Below, piece after piece: positions 25,430 to 32,429 of a stretch of DNA of 55,985 bases (its first letter is position 1; every line of letters begins with the position of its first letter). The position numbers were made by a program, and so were the translations under genes. The DNA comes from a virus. Under the pieces are notes generated by a model. The model worked only from the letters and a program-made list of their open reading frames with translations. It did no database searches and was not told where the DNA came from. Location of the stretch: positions 1-55,985 of the IMG/VR virus record IMGVR_UViG_3300023243_000016; one strand, given 5' to 3'.

Positions 25430-26550
25430 TACATATTACTTTCTTTGTTACTCACTACGCTCGATTGTACACTGACATTTCTTTGTGTCAAGGCATTATT
25501 TGCAGAATCATATGTATGCTTCATGTATGGTTTCACAGAAGACACATGATTGTGTCCTGTCACCGACATAAGTTGCCCAATTGGCACACCTTTATCAATC
25601 ATCTGTGTCACTCCTGTCCTACGTAAGTCCATCAATCGTAGTTCCTCCGACAATGCAGCCAACCTCATTACCCTACGGCCTACCTTTGATAAGCGTTCCA
25701 TTGCGTATGGTTGATACTTACCCATAACAGGGCGTGGGTGAGGTGCTACGTAGTCTTGAAACCCAAAGTCAGTGCGTTGATTGCTAAGCATCTCACACAA
25801 CCCATCCGATATAGGTAAAGATACATCCGCCCTACGTTTACTCTGCTCAAGGCTTAGCTTCTGAGAATGTAAGTCAATGTTATCCCATGTCAGGTTACGC
25901 ATGTCACCTAATCGTTGACACCATTCGTATGCCATCTGTACTATCAAGCCTACGTTCCTGTATTCATAATCGCTGTATGCTTTATCAAGAAACCGGACAA
26001 CGTCATCATGCTGCCACACTACCTTACGTTGCGGCAATGCCTTACGTTTGATGTTGGCCCAAGGGTTTAGGGTAGCATGTTCCATCTGTATGGCGTAGTT
26101 GTACACCCTACTGGCACATGTAGCTGCATGGTTAGCGAAGCTGATGCCCCGCTTAACCCAATCTTCATATGCCTGCTTGGCAACCTTAGACGTTACACTG
26201 TCATACTTCTTACCACCCATTGTCTGGTGGAGAATGGTAAGGAAGTATCTGTAATCCACTTTAGTTGTAGTACGTAACATAATGAAATCATTAGATTGAT
26301 AGTAGTAGTTTATCAAGTCAGTCACCTTGCTGCTAGGCTTTACTTGTATAACAAGAGACTGTTCATACCGCCACGCATCTATAGCAACATTGTGTTCCTT
26401 CACAATCTTACGCACTAGCTTGAGGTCAGTGCCGTACTCTGCACGTTGCACTACACCCTCATCTACAAGAGGCTGCGGCGGATTGAAGCGGTACGAGATC
26501 ACCCCAGAGGGTGACACTCGCTCTTGTACATAGCGTGGTAGGTTAGGCAT
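25429..26550 (-). CDS. int: Tyrosine recombinase / integrase
   Basis: 373 residues. Arm- and core-binding N-terminus (VTDLINYYYQSNDF) followed by a catalytic domain with R213 (CQRLGDMRNL), K238 (QSKRRAD), R310 (MDLRRTG), H333 (GHNH) and nucleophile Y342 (KPYMKHT). The residue three before R310, normally His, is Met307. The gene is embedded between primase and a nuclease with overlaps on both sides, so it belongs to the replication operon. I find no repressor or clear attachment site. It may integrate, resolve genome multimers or be vestigial. Confidence 0.88.
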   Translation of the reverse strand: MPNLPRYVQERVSPSGVISYRFNPPQPLVDEGVVQRAEYGTDLKLVRKIVKEHNVAIDAWRYEQSLVIQVKPSSKVTDLINYYYQSNDFIMLRTTTKVDYRYFLTILHQTMGGKKYDSVTSKVAKQAYEDWVKRGISFANHAATCASRVYNYAIQMEHATLNPWANIKRKALPQRKVVWQHDDVVRFLDKAYSDYEYRNVGLIVQMAYEWCQRLGDMRNLTWDNIDLHSQKLSLEQSKRRADVSLPISDGLCEMLSNQRTDFGFQDYVAPHPRPVMGKYQPYAMERLSKVGRRVMRLAALSEELRLMDLRRTGVTQMIDKGVPIGQLMSVTGHNHVSSVKPYMKHTYDSANNALTQRNVSVQSSVVSNKESNM

Positions 26551-26878
26551 ATACTACTCCTTCAAAATCTTTTGCCAACATGTCTGTGCTAGAACTCCAA
26601 TAATATATTTTCCCTTCCCATACGGTCATGCAAATTATACCCGCAGCTATTTGGGATTCCGTTAATTTACTTTGCTTACCCTTTAGTGTGCCATCCGTGG
26701 CAATTATAGGACTTTTGCAGTCTATGCAAAGAGTTTGCATACTGTTCCTATCCACTACAACTATGTCAATTGGGCCATCAGAACCCACGTTTCTAAAAAC
26801 TTCATACCCCCCCTTAATTAAGAGGGTACAAAGTAATAGCTCCATAAGGTCTCCCTTCCTACTGAAACTGAGTTTCAC
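26543..26878 (-). CDS. PD-(D/E)XK endonuclease-like protein
   Basis: 111 residues with the small restriction-like core: E13 (GDLMELLLCTLL), D38 (GPIDIVVVD), D53-x-K55 (CIDCKSP), then a helical end. Resembles group I intron-type or Holliday-junction-type PD-(D/E)XK proteins. Overlaps the recombinase start by 8 bases, which suggests a shared role in recombination or end processing. Substrate unknown. Confidence 0.7.
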   Translation of the reverse strand: MKLSFSRKGDLMELLLCTLLIKGGYEVFRNVGSDGPIDIVVVDRNSMQTLCIDCKSPIIATDGTLKGKQSKLTESQIAAGIICMTVWEGKIYYWSSSTDMLAKDFEGVVYA

Positions 26879-27708
26879 TACGCAGCTTCCAACAAACGGA
26901 ACCTGTCATCGCTGACCCACTTGCTTACCTCTTGCTCACGTGACCACATGCTGATTGCCTGTGTGTCATTGCCTGTTGACTTGAGGTTGAACCCATTACG
27001 TTCGTCTGCATAGGTAGCATAGTTAGTCATAGCACTATATAAGGAGAACTTATTGTGACCACGAGTTGATGCTTCCGACATGTACAAACCATACATCTTC
27101 TCAGCCTTACGCTTAGACCCAAGCATGTCATCAAGCAGTGTGCTTACGTCTACATACTTGAGGCTAGTGTTAGCCCATACCTGCATCTGTTCTGCCTGTT
27201 GGTAGAAGTCAGTCCTTGCACGGTTCAATTCGTATATAAAACTTTCCATAGAAAAGTTGGCAGTGTTTTTCTTACGCACCTTATCGTGATCTCCCGTGAT
27301 CATACCATTGGTACAGAAGAAATCAATAGCACCAAAGAATACTTGGTTGCTACATGACCCATCAATACCATGCAAACTGATGATACGATTGCCAATGGAT
27401 GTCTCGAACTTATCTGTGCGGATAGTTGACGTTACGTTAGGCAGGGTGATGTCCAGCATAGCCCATGCACCATTACGTGCGGTACGAAAGCCATACTTAG
27501 CACCATCTAAGTCATTGGCAGTCAGTGTCTCAGTGGCAGTGTCAACTACACCACGAAAGAAATCACCATGCGATGCACACTGAAAAGATTTACCAACGAT
27601 ACCAAGGGGATGCCCTGTTTCTTGGTTGATGACGTACTTCTTGTCGGGCATACGTGTGTCCTCAAAGGCTACGTCAAAGTCTAAATGTTGTGGAATATCA
27701 AAAGGCAT
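26878..27708 (-). CDS. DUF932 family protein
   Basis: 276 residues. VGKSFQCASHGDFFRGVVDTA near residue 38, GYRTARNGAW-like and ISLHGIDGSCSNQVFFGAIDFFCTNGM are typical of DUF932 (phage/plasmid-like protein). The family is common on plasmids and phages near replication genes, without an established activity. First gene after an 81-base gap, so a promoter may sit upstream, though I see no clear consensus. Confidence 0.8.
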   Translation of the reverse strand: MPFDIPQHLDFDVAFEDTRMPDKKYVINQETGHPLGIVGKSFQCASHGDFFRGVVDTATETLTANDLDGAKYGFRTARNGAWAMLDITLPNVTSTIRTDKFETSIGNRIISLHGIDGSCSNQVFFGAIDFFCTNGMITGDHDKVRKKNTANFSMESFIYELNRARTDFYQQAEQMQVWANTSLKYVDVSTLLDDMLGSKRKAEKMYGLYMSEASTRGHNKFSLYSAMTNYATYADERNGFNLKSTGNDTQAISMWSREQEVSKWVSDDRFRLLEAA

Positions 27709-27789
27709 ACTGGTTCTCCTATGTTTGTATGTACGGCAACTGTGCCATAGTTGTATGGTGTATGTCTACTCTTTACTGGTAACGGTAAG

Positions 27790-28182
27790 CTATTCATAGA
27801 ATATGTGTGACCCATAGGTCACAGTCTTGTCAAGTTCTGCGCTCCAATACGGCTTAACGTATCTTGCGTGGTAGTGTGTTGATCCATTAGTTACGTCAGG
27901 TACATTACCAATTAGAACTTCATTAGCAAGCAGCACGGACTTAGCCCACGCCACCATATCTGTTGGGTCATCTGACTTACCGTCACAGTACCAGCTAAAC
28001 TGACACTTGTACCTACCCTTATTGTAGCCTTGATGCACTACTTCGCACACATCATTAGGCCACCTGTTGCTCATTACCCTGTTCAGTACCACGTGAGCTA
28101 CAGCGGCTTGCCCAACGGCAGGCTCACTACGTGCTTCATGGTATATATTAAGGGCAAGGCACATCAATGCTGCACTAATCAT
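27790..28182 (-). CDS. SleB-like cell wall hydrolase
   Basis: 130 residues of the Hydrolase_2 family. Opens with a hydrophobic MISAALMCLALNI, then YHEARSEPAVGQAAVAHVVLNRV with catalytic Glu16, NRWPNDVCEVV, and CQFSWYCDGKSD, and ends THYHA ... SHIFYE. It cleaves peptidoglycan glycan strands. The N-terminus may serve as a weak signal or anchor. It is read with the early genes, while a different lysin (M15 peptidase) sits in the late block. That suggests a role other than final lysis, or a second lysin. Confidence 0.85.
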   Translation of the reverse strand: MISAALMCLALNIYHEARSEPAVGQAAVAHVVLNRVMSNRWPNDVCEVVHQGYNKGRYKCQFSWYCDGKSDDPTDMVAWAKSVLLANEVLIGNVPDVTNGSTHYHARYVKPYWSAELDKTVTYGSHIFYE

Positions 28183-28292
28183 TTTTTATCGTCCTTCTGT
28201 GGTTTGGGAAGTGGATGGCCCGACCAATCGTCACACGGATCATCCTTTGTACCGTTACTGTACGGCAATGGGTGTTGAGTGTATGTATCCAT
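28179..28292 (-). CDS. Very small hypothetical protein, 37 aa
   Basis: MDTYTQHPLPYSNGTKDDP ... DDWSGHPLPKPQKDDKK. It starts inside the preceding gene (38-base overlap, other frame) and its stop overlaps the SleB ATG as ATGA. Exact fit between neighbours and a Pro/Asp-rich composition with one Cys support it, but the length makes it uncertain. Confidence 0.5.
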   Translation of the reverse strand: MDTYTQHPLPYSNGTKDDPCDDWSGHPLPKPQKDDKK

Positions 28293-28491
28293 AGCTTGTG
28301 TATTCCTCATGTACATACTCAGCACAGTCTATGAAATCAATACGACAACCGGGGTAGTCATGCATAGCCATGTGTATGGCAAACTCTGTCGCTGACTTCC
28401 AATCATTTACCGCAGGGTATGTACCGTCTAACTTAACAACTGACTTAACATTATTAATCTCAAGAGTTATGTCGTATGCCATTACAGCCAT
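28255..28491 (-). CDS. Hypothetical protein, 78 aa
   Basis: MAVMAYDITLEINNVKSVV start, helical middle and GCRIDFIDCAEYVHEEYTS end; one alpha/beta unit. The ATG at 28479 could also be used. No family recognised. Confidence 0.55.
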   Translation of the reverse strand: MAVMAYDITLEINNVKSVVKLDGTYPAVNDWKSATEFAIHMAMHDYPGCRIDFIDCAEYVHEEYTSYGYIHSTPIAVQ

Positions 28492-28497
28492 GTTGTG

Positions 28498-28767
28498 TTA
28501 CTCCTTTGGCTCGTAATACCATGCATTATCTGCATCAGGTAAGACCTTAGACTTCCAATGCTCTGGGTGTCCATCTTCGTCTACAACTGTACGAAAGTTA
28601 AACAACTCCCGTAAATCGGATCTTATCCGCCGCAAGTCACGCAGTGTAGAGATGTCTACGTCCAGACATTCAACTATGTTGTCTAGCGCATTGTCAAGTG
28701 TGTTGTACAAGTCAAGCATTTGTACAACTTCTTCACGGGTTAGCTCTGTTTTAAGTTTCTTATCCAT
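28498..28767 (-). CDS. Hypothetical helical protein, 89 aa
   Basis: Two helices (TREEVVQMLDLYNTLDNAL and TLRDLRRIRSDLRELFN) and a Trp-rich end (HWKSKVLPDADNAWYYEP). Good GGAG before the ATG. Function unknown. Confidence 0.6.
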   Translation of the reverse strand: MDKKLKTELTREEVVQMLDLYNTLDNALDNIVECLDVDISTLRDLRRIRSDLRELFNFRTVVDEDGHPEHWKSKVLPDADNAWYYEPKE

Positions 28768-28778
28768 GTGGTATTCTC

Positions 28779-29003
28779 CTACCCTGCAAAATGTGACAGC
28801 TTACGTGCTGCATTACGGTTACGTTCAATGTACAAGCTTACCTTACCCATGTGGTGGGCAGTCATACACTTGTTACGTTGGAAGAACTTGAGGCCACGAG
28901 ATTTGACACGCCGCTTACGCACCAATCCCTTTGTACCCAAGATGTTAAAACGAAAGCCCTTGCTGCCATCGTCTAGTGATTTGGTTGCAAAGATTACAAA
29001 CAT
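28779..29003 (-). CDS. Small basic protein, 74 aa
   Basis: Arg/Lys-rich (KGLVRKRRVKSRGLKFFQRNK, YIERNRNAARKL). Starts directly after the stop of the HTH protein gene. Likely binds nucleic acid or ribosomes by charge; no family recognised. Confidence 0.55.
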   Translation of the reverse strand: MFVIFATKSLDDGSKGFRFNILGTKGLVRKRRVKSRGLKFFQRNKCMTAHHMGKVSLYIERNRNAARKLSHFAG

Positions 29004-29345
29004 TTATGCTACCCCCTCTAGTTTTGCATCAACTTCTTTAAGCCACATTGCTAACATCTTACGCTGCTTTTGCAGCTTACCACGATCCATGTTGAGTTTA
29101 CCCTCAATTAAACCTGCCTGCTTTAGTAAAGTAACACGGTAGGAAATGCGGTGATGGTATTCATTTAAGTCCTTAGCCATGCCTTTAATAGTAGAGGTAC
29201 TCCAATTCTGCAAGATATAGTCATCCATTACAGAGTAATTGTAGGTGTACCTACAAGCCTTCTGCATGTGGAATGTGTGTTGTACATACAACTCAGGCTT
29301 CATGGATTTAACTACTGGGCGGGTTGTTGGTGTTGTGTTTGTCAT
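29004..29345 (-). CDS. Putative winged-helix DNA-binding protein
   Basis: 113 residues. The middle (DYILQNWSTSTIKGMAKDLN, then HHRISYRVTLLKQAGLI) reads as a helix-turn-helix with a following recognition helix, as in sigma-like or MarR-like small regulators. A basic helical tail follows (RGKLQKQRKMLAMWL). It is the best regulator candidate in the early block. Target unknown. Confidence 0.6.
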   Translation of the reverse strand: MTNTTPTTRPVVKSMKPELYVQHTFHMQKACRYTYNYSVMDDYILQNWSTSTIKGMAKDLNEYHHRISYRVTLLKQAGLIEGKLNMDRGKLQKQRKMLAMWLKEVDAKLEGVA

Positions 29346-29357
29346 GGTGATAGCTCC

Positions 29358-29777
29358 TTACGCTACTGTTGGGATGTTGGAAAGTGGGTTGTAATCTAGT
29401 TGTAGGTTTACATTTATGTCGTGCCAACCTGTCGGCATACATACATGGGTCTGCTTTCGTGTCAAGTCTATTAATACATCGCCTACTGACATGCTGGGAT
29501 GTTTGCAAATATCGTGGCTAGTTATAGTACCATTGCCATAGCCGTTGCCCTCATCAAAGATGGCCTCAAATGGGGTACGCAATCCATCGGTAGCATCGTG
29601 CATAAGCATTGTAGGTTCATACATCTCATGGTATATAGCATCTGACACTGCATCCTCTACTGTGTCAGTAGTAGGCATACCTAATGCAAAGTACGCTTTG
29701 GCATAGACGCCATTGGGTTTGGCATTGATGTGGTCAATGTTTACGTTGTTACGTTGGTATATCATGTAAGTAGCCAT
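29358..29777 (-). CDS. Hypothetical protein with SVGDV motif, 139 aa
   Basis: Start chosen at ATG 29777, preceded by AGAGGA; a longer frame overlaps the next gene. Contains YMIYQRNNVNI, AKAYFALGMP and SMSVGDVLIDLTRKQTHVCMPTGW. The SVGDV element near the end recalls plasmid and phage proteins of unknown role. Compact alpha/beta protein, no catalytic motif. Confidence 0.6.
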   Translation of the reverse strand: MATYMIYQRNNVNIDHINAKPNGVYAKAYFALGMPTTDTVEDAVSDAIYHEMYEPTMLMHDATDGLRTPFEAIFDEGNGYGNGTITSHDICKHPSMSVGDVLIDLTRKQTHVCMPTGWHDINVNLQLDYNPLSNIPTVA

Positions 29778-29778
29778 G

Positions 29779-29931
29779 TTATGCTGTCCTCTTGCTTTTA
29801 AAATTGGTGATGCCACGTTGCATCTTTACTTTGGTCTTACGTGCCGTATCCCTGTCACGCTTCCAATCATCTCGCTTTGGTTTAGGTCCGATGTCGGACT
29901 TAGCCTTAGTCGTTTTGAGGAAGTTTTGCAT
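29779..29931 (-). CDS. Small basic protein carrying the palindrome-encoded insert
   Basis: 50 residues: MQNFLKTTKAKSDIGPKPKR ... RDRDTARKTKVKMQRG. The AKSDIGP part is encoded by the repeated palindrome at 29884-29903. The remainder is strongly basic. Overlaps the upstream gene by 26 bases and ends 1 base before the next ATG. Confidence 0.6.
   Translation of the reverse strand: MQNFLKTTKAKSDIGPKPKRDDWKRDRDTARKTKVKMQRGITNFKSKRTA
29884..29903. repeat. Palindrome family, copy 1
   Basis: GTCCGATGTCGGAC within AGG...TTAG. Family consensus GTCCRAYRTYGGAC. Read on the minus strand it encodes AKSDIGP in the 50-residue protein. Confidence 0.85.
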
Positions 29932-30076
29932 GTTGTATTGCATTGATCTTGTCCTTACTTCTGTTACGTTTAGCCTTGCTACCCTTCTTAGGCAGCACTA
30001 CCTGTGGAGACTTGCGCTCTTGCAGCATAGCCTTAGCCACAGGATTTACAACCCCCACAGATATCTTTTTAGCCAT
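29906..30076 (-). CDS. Small basic protein, 56 aa
   Basis: MAKKISVGVVNPVAKAMLQE start, then KSPQVVLPKKGSKAKRNRSK. Start placed at 30076 with GGA 7 bases upstream, overlapping the stop of the preceding gene. The KSPQVV plus basic tail pattern is common in short phage proteins next to regulators. Unknown function. Confidence 0.6.
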   Translation of the reverse strand: MAKKISVGVVNPVAKAMLQERKSPQVVLPKKGSKAKRNRSKDKINAIQHAKLPQND

Positions 30077-30743
30077 GTTCAAATCCATATGTTACACATT
30101 CAACGTGGAACCTAGACACTACGTCACCAGTATCTAAGGCACGATTGGCACGATTGCCAGCTACATGGTGACACCAGCTGTCCCACCAAAACTCTGCACT
30201 AGTCATGTGATCCGGTGCTATAGCGTCCTTTCGTAAGTCATGGCATAGCTGTACATACTCTGCTATCTTGCGACGTATGGTATGTTCTTTAGCCTTCAAG
30301 TTAAGCTTCACGGCTCCTTCAGGTATACCAAATCTTTTGAGATTGTGGCTGTCCAAACATGCAGTGTTGAACCCAAGGCATTGTGCAAAGAATGCAGCTT
30401 TAACCATACCTAAGTTAGGTACATCGGCAAACAATCGTATGATCTCTTGGCAACCCATAGGTGTGCTATAACCGTAGGTGTCGGCAATGTGATATACTTT
30501 ACCATATAGGTAATCCTTGTTGTCCATTAGGTACTCAAAACCTTCTGATTTTTTGCCCCATAAACAGTCTGCATCTGGACCAAAGTGCTCTACCTTGACC
30601 ATGCTACCACGAACAGTGGACAGGCCAGCTTGTATTGTAAGCAGCACGAATAGGCCAGTGTTTACCAAGGCATCTGGACCACGCCATCTGACAAAGCCTT
30701 TGATTTCATTTACATCACGTTGATACATATCGTAGTTCCTCAT
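30069..30743 (-). CDS. Possible HhH-GPD-type DNA glycosylase-like protein
   Basis: 224 residues. The segment LGMVKAAFFAQCLGFNTACL-D131-S-H133 followed by LKRFG matches the helix-hairpin-helix and catalytic Asp block of endonuclease III/HhH-GPD proteins (G-x-x-K-A ... VDTHV-x-R-x-x-x-R-x-G). No FeS cysteine cluster as in Nth is visible. The 110-residue N-terminal part and the Trp/His-rich end (EFWWDSWCHHVAGNRANRAL) are unfamiliar. It could repair or edit modified DNA. The assignment is from pattern only. Confidence 0.45.
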   Translation of the reverse strand: MRNYDMYQRDVNEIKGFVRWRGPDALVNTGLFVLLTIQAGLSTVRGSMVKVEHFGPDADCLWGKKSEGFEYLMDNKDYLYGKVYHIADTYGYSTPMGCQEIIRLFADVPNLGMVKAAFFAQCLGFNTACLDSHNLKRFGIPEGAVKLNLKAKEHTIRRKIAEYVQLCHDLRKDAIAPDHMTSAEFWWDSWCHHVAGNRANRALDTGDVVSRFHVECVTYGFEHG

Positions 30744-30761
30744 AAGTTAGGGTTATAAATT

Positions 30762-30780
30762 AGGTCCGACATCGGACTAA
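30762..30780. repeat. Palindrome family, copy 2
   Basis: GTCCGACATCGGAC flanked by AG and TAA. It sits at the stop of the 63-residue gene; TAG replaces the AAG found in the other copies. Confidence 0.85.
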
Positions 30781-30968
30781 GCAAACATCTCATTCCATTC
30801 GGCAGGTGTAATACCTGTCATCAGGAACTCACGTCCATCGGCATCCAATTGTGGGAAGGCATCTTGGGCTAAGGTTCCACCTTTCCAAGCCTTTATTTGC
30901 TCAAGTGTGACATTTAACTCCATAGTATTTATGTTACCACTAATTTGCGATAAATTACAAATTAACAT
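30777..30968 (-). CDS. Small conserved protein, 63 aa
   Basis: The ATG at 30968 has GGAG at 8 bases; a second ATG at 30923 has none. Core IKAWKGGTLAQDAFPQLDADGREFLMTGITPAEWNEMF is a pattern (QDAFP, REFL-x-(S/T)-GI-(S/T)-P) recurring in short phage proteins. The stop TAG lies inside a copy of the repeated palindrome; a Lys codon there would extend it as AKSDVGPNL. Confidence 0.65.
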   Translation of the reverse strand: MLICNLSQISGNINTMELNVTLEQIKAWKGGTLAQDAFPQLDADGREFLMTGITPAEWNEMFA

Positions 30969-31001
30969 TTCGTATTCTCCATTGTTACTGTCTATACATG
31001 T

Positions 31002-31034
31002 TATATAAACACTTTCACTAAAGTATCAAGTGTT
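31002..31034 (-). promoter_or_regulatory. Minus-strand promoter overlapped by an inverted repeat
   Basis: Reading the minus strand: TTGATA (31029-31024), 16 bases, TATATA (31007-31002); an 18-base spacing gives TATAAC. The exact inverted repeat AACACTT ... AAGTGTT (31008-31014, 31028-31034) spans the promoter like an operator. It would drive the genes from 30968 leftwards. Confidence 0.55.
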
Positions 31035-31056
31035 AATATAACTGTAAGACTAGTAT

Positions 31057-31257
31057 TCATTTAGTGTCTACCCATCCACTATCTTGACGCCATTCAACTA
31101 GGTCATCTTTGTGGTCATATACTTTGTATATGGTAGGTCCGACATCGGACTTAGCTAACTTTCTAGCCTCACATAGACGTGCCTGCAATTCCTGCAAACG
31201 TGTCTGTCGAGGTGTCGGCATAGCTGTAGCTATTGTATTATGCTGAATGTATTTCAT
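31057..31257 (-). CDS. Small protein, 66 aa, with palindrome-encoded insert
   Basis: Basic helical N-terminus (PRQTRLQELQARLCEARK) followed by LAKSDVGPTIYKVYD and an acidic, Trp-rich end. AKSDVGP comes from the palindrome at 31135-31154 and IYKVYD from the adjoining CATATAC palindrome. AAAGG at 8 bases before ATG. Second gene of the early transcript. Function unknown. Confidence 0.6.
   Translation of the reverse strand: MKYIQHNTIATAMPTPRQTRLQELQARLCEARKLAKSDVGPTIYKVYDHKDDLVEWRQDSGWVDTK
31116..31154. repeat. Double palindrome, copy 3
   Basis: CATATACTTTGTATATG (31116-31132, exact 7-base arms) followed after 4 bases by GTCCGACATCGGAC. Lies inside the 66-residue gene. The same pair of palindromes recurs at 32137-32175. 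Confidence 0.85.
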
Positions 31258-31288
31258 AACAATAACCTTTCAGGTTAGTGGTAACAGC

Positions 31289-31882
31289 CTAAGCTGCTAC
31301 CTTTGTTTCTTCTGCTTCAGCTTCGCTGACTGTATCGACAGACATAAGCATCTCTGCAATGTCCAGCAGGTTGATGTCATTTGCTTTGCAAACTGCAACC
31401 AAGTGATCGAATACAAGTTGCTTGGTGACTACGATTGTTTCACCTTCGGTGTTAGGTCCGACATCGGACTTAGCTTCTGTCTCACCTTCGGTGGTTTCTA
31501 CGGGTTCAGCCTTTGGCTTAGATGCAATGGCAATCGCTTTCTGCAAAGCAGATAAAGACGTAAAGCCTTTCTTGCTTTCAGCAATGAACTTACGGCACTC
31601 TACTTCGTTTTCAACGAACCACATAGCCTCGGCTCTACGGCGTTTATCAACAGAGTTGATGCTGCAATCCTTTAGCCTTTGGCTAGAGATACGATCACCG
31701 CCTTCAGCTTTGAGTTCAACCATAAGCTTTCCAAGCTTCATATCAAATCCATCGGATTTAGTGTAAGCATCGAAACGAACCTTATCACCTTTGGTGATGG
31801 CTTTCCATTCTTTACCAATTACAGCACCAATCTCTTCGAGAGTATTGATTGCTGGTTTTGTTGTTGTTGCTGAATTTTCCAT
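31289..31882 (-). CDS. First early gene, possible regulator, 197 aa
   Basis: Residues 1-115 form a charged globular part (EEIGAVIGKEWKAITKGDKVRFDAYTK, ISSQRLKDCSINSVDKRRRAE, WFVENEVECRKFI). A linker with two TEGET units encloses AKSDVGPN, encoded by a palindrome copy. The end is a helical domain (VFDHLVAVCKANDINLLDIAEMLM) and an acidic tail. Nearest to the control region and so likely first made. Its size, linker and helical end suit a DNA-binding or host-modifying protein; no family recognised. Confidence 0.65.
   Translation of the reverse strand: MENSATTTKPAINTLEEIGAVIGKEWKAITKGDKVRFDAYTKSDGFDMKLGKLMVELKAEGGDRISSQRLKDCSINSVDKRRRAEAMWFVENEVECRKFIAESKKGFTSLSALQKAIAIASKPKAEPVETTEGETEAKSDVGPNTEGETIVVTKQLVFDHLVAVCKANDINLLDIAEMLMSVDTVSEAEAEETKVAA
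31440..31493. repeat. Palindrome copy 4, flanked by 12-base direct repeats
   Basis: AGGTCCGACATCGGACTTAG (31454-31473) inside the 197-residue gene. TCACCTTCGGTG occurs on both sides (31440-31451 and 31482-31493), as a target duplication or a short tandem duplication would leave. Confidence 0.8.
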
Positions 31883-31924
31883 CGTTTTACTTCCTTTATC
31901 TATATTCTGTTTATATGAGAGAAC

Positions 31925-31954
31925 ATATATCTCTCACAAAGAAGTGAGATATAT
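31925..31954. promoter_or_regulatory. Hairpin in the leader of the early transcript
   Basis: ATATATCTCTCAC and GTGAGATATAT pair around an AAAGAA loop with a two-base bulge. Lies 43 bases before the first early gene. A minus-strand TTGACA sits further out at 31996-31991, but I see no convincing -10 at normal spacing. Confidence 0.5.
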
Positions 31955-32136
31955 TTCTCTTTATAAACGAGTAGAATATAGTATAAGTTTTGTCAAGTCG
32001 GTTCTCATAGCGTGATCCTCGGTGCAGGTCGTTTCCCACGCCGTTGCAGTAATTATAGAGTAATTACGAAACTCGTGCGCTAAACTCATGCGAGGCTTCG
32101 GTTCGGATCATATCACGATTGGTGTGACATATTTAT

Positions 32137-32175
32137 CATATACTTTGTATATGGGTCTAAGTCCAACATTGGACC
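32137..32175. repeat. Double palindrome, copy 5, in the control region
   Basis: CATATACTTTGTATATG (32137-32153) and, 7 bases on, GTCCAACATTGGAC. Both arms of the second palindrome changed together (CGA/TCG to CAA/TTG), keeping symmetry. Non-coding here. Confidence 0.85.
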
Positions 32176-32429
32176 AAATGTTTTCACAATCTGTGACAGT
32201 ACTAACTCTGTTAGGTAGTTATATGCATCAACACTGCAACACTCACGGTTTTTGTATATCCCATGATTCACATCACTATATATAGTGGCAACTGATTGCA
32301 TAACAGTTGTCGTAGACAAGTAAGTCACTGTTTATGCTCATACTTCGTATGGTATGGTGGATAGAGGCATCAATTCTGTTCTCACCGCAGCCCTGCAAGG
32401 CATTATACATGACCACCCGCACGTTGAGA

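Noticed and set aside
31974-31996. Full sigma70 promoter for the first early gene
   Set aside because: Minus-strand TTGACA is perfect, but the hexamers at 16-18 bases are poor, so only the -35 is noted.
32113-32328. Minus-strand frame of 71 codons in the control region
   Set aside because: GTG start without a ribosome site, and the sequence runs through the palindromes and repeats; it looks like chance.
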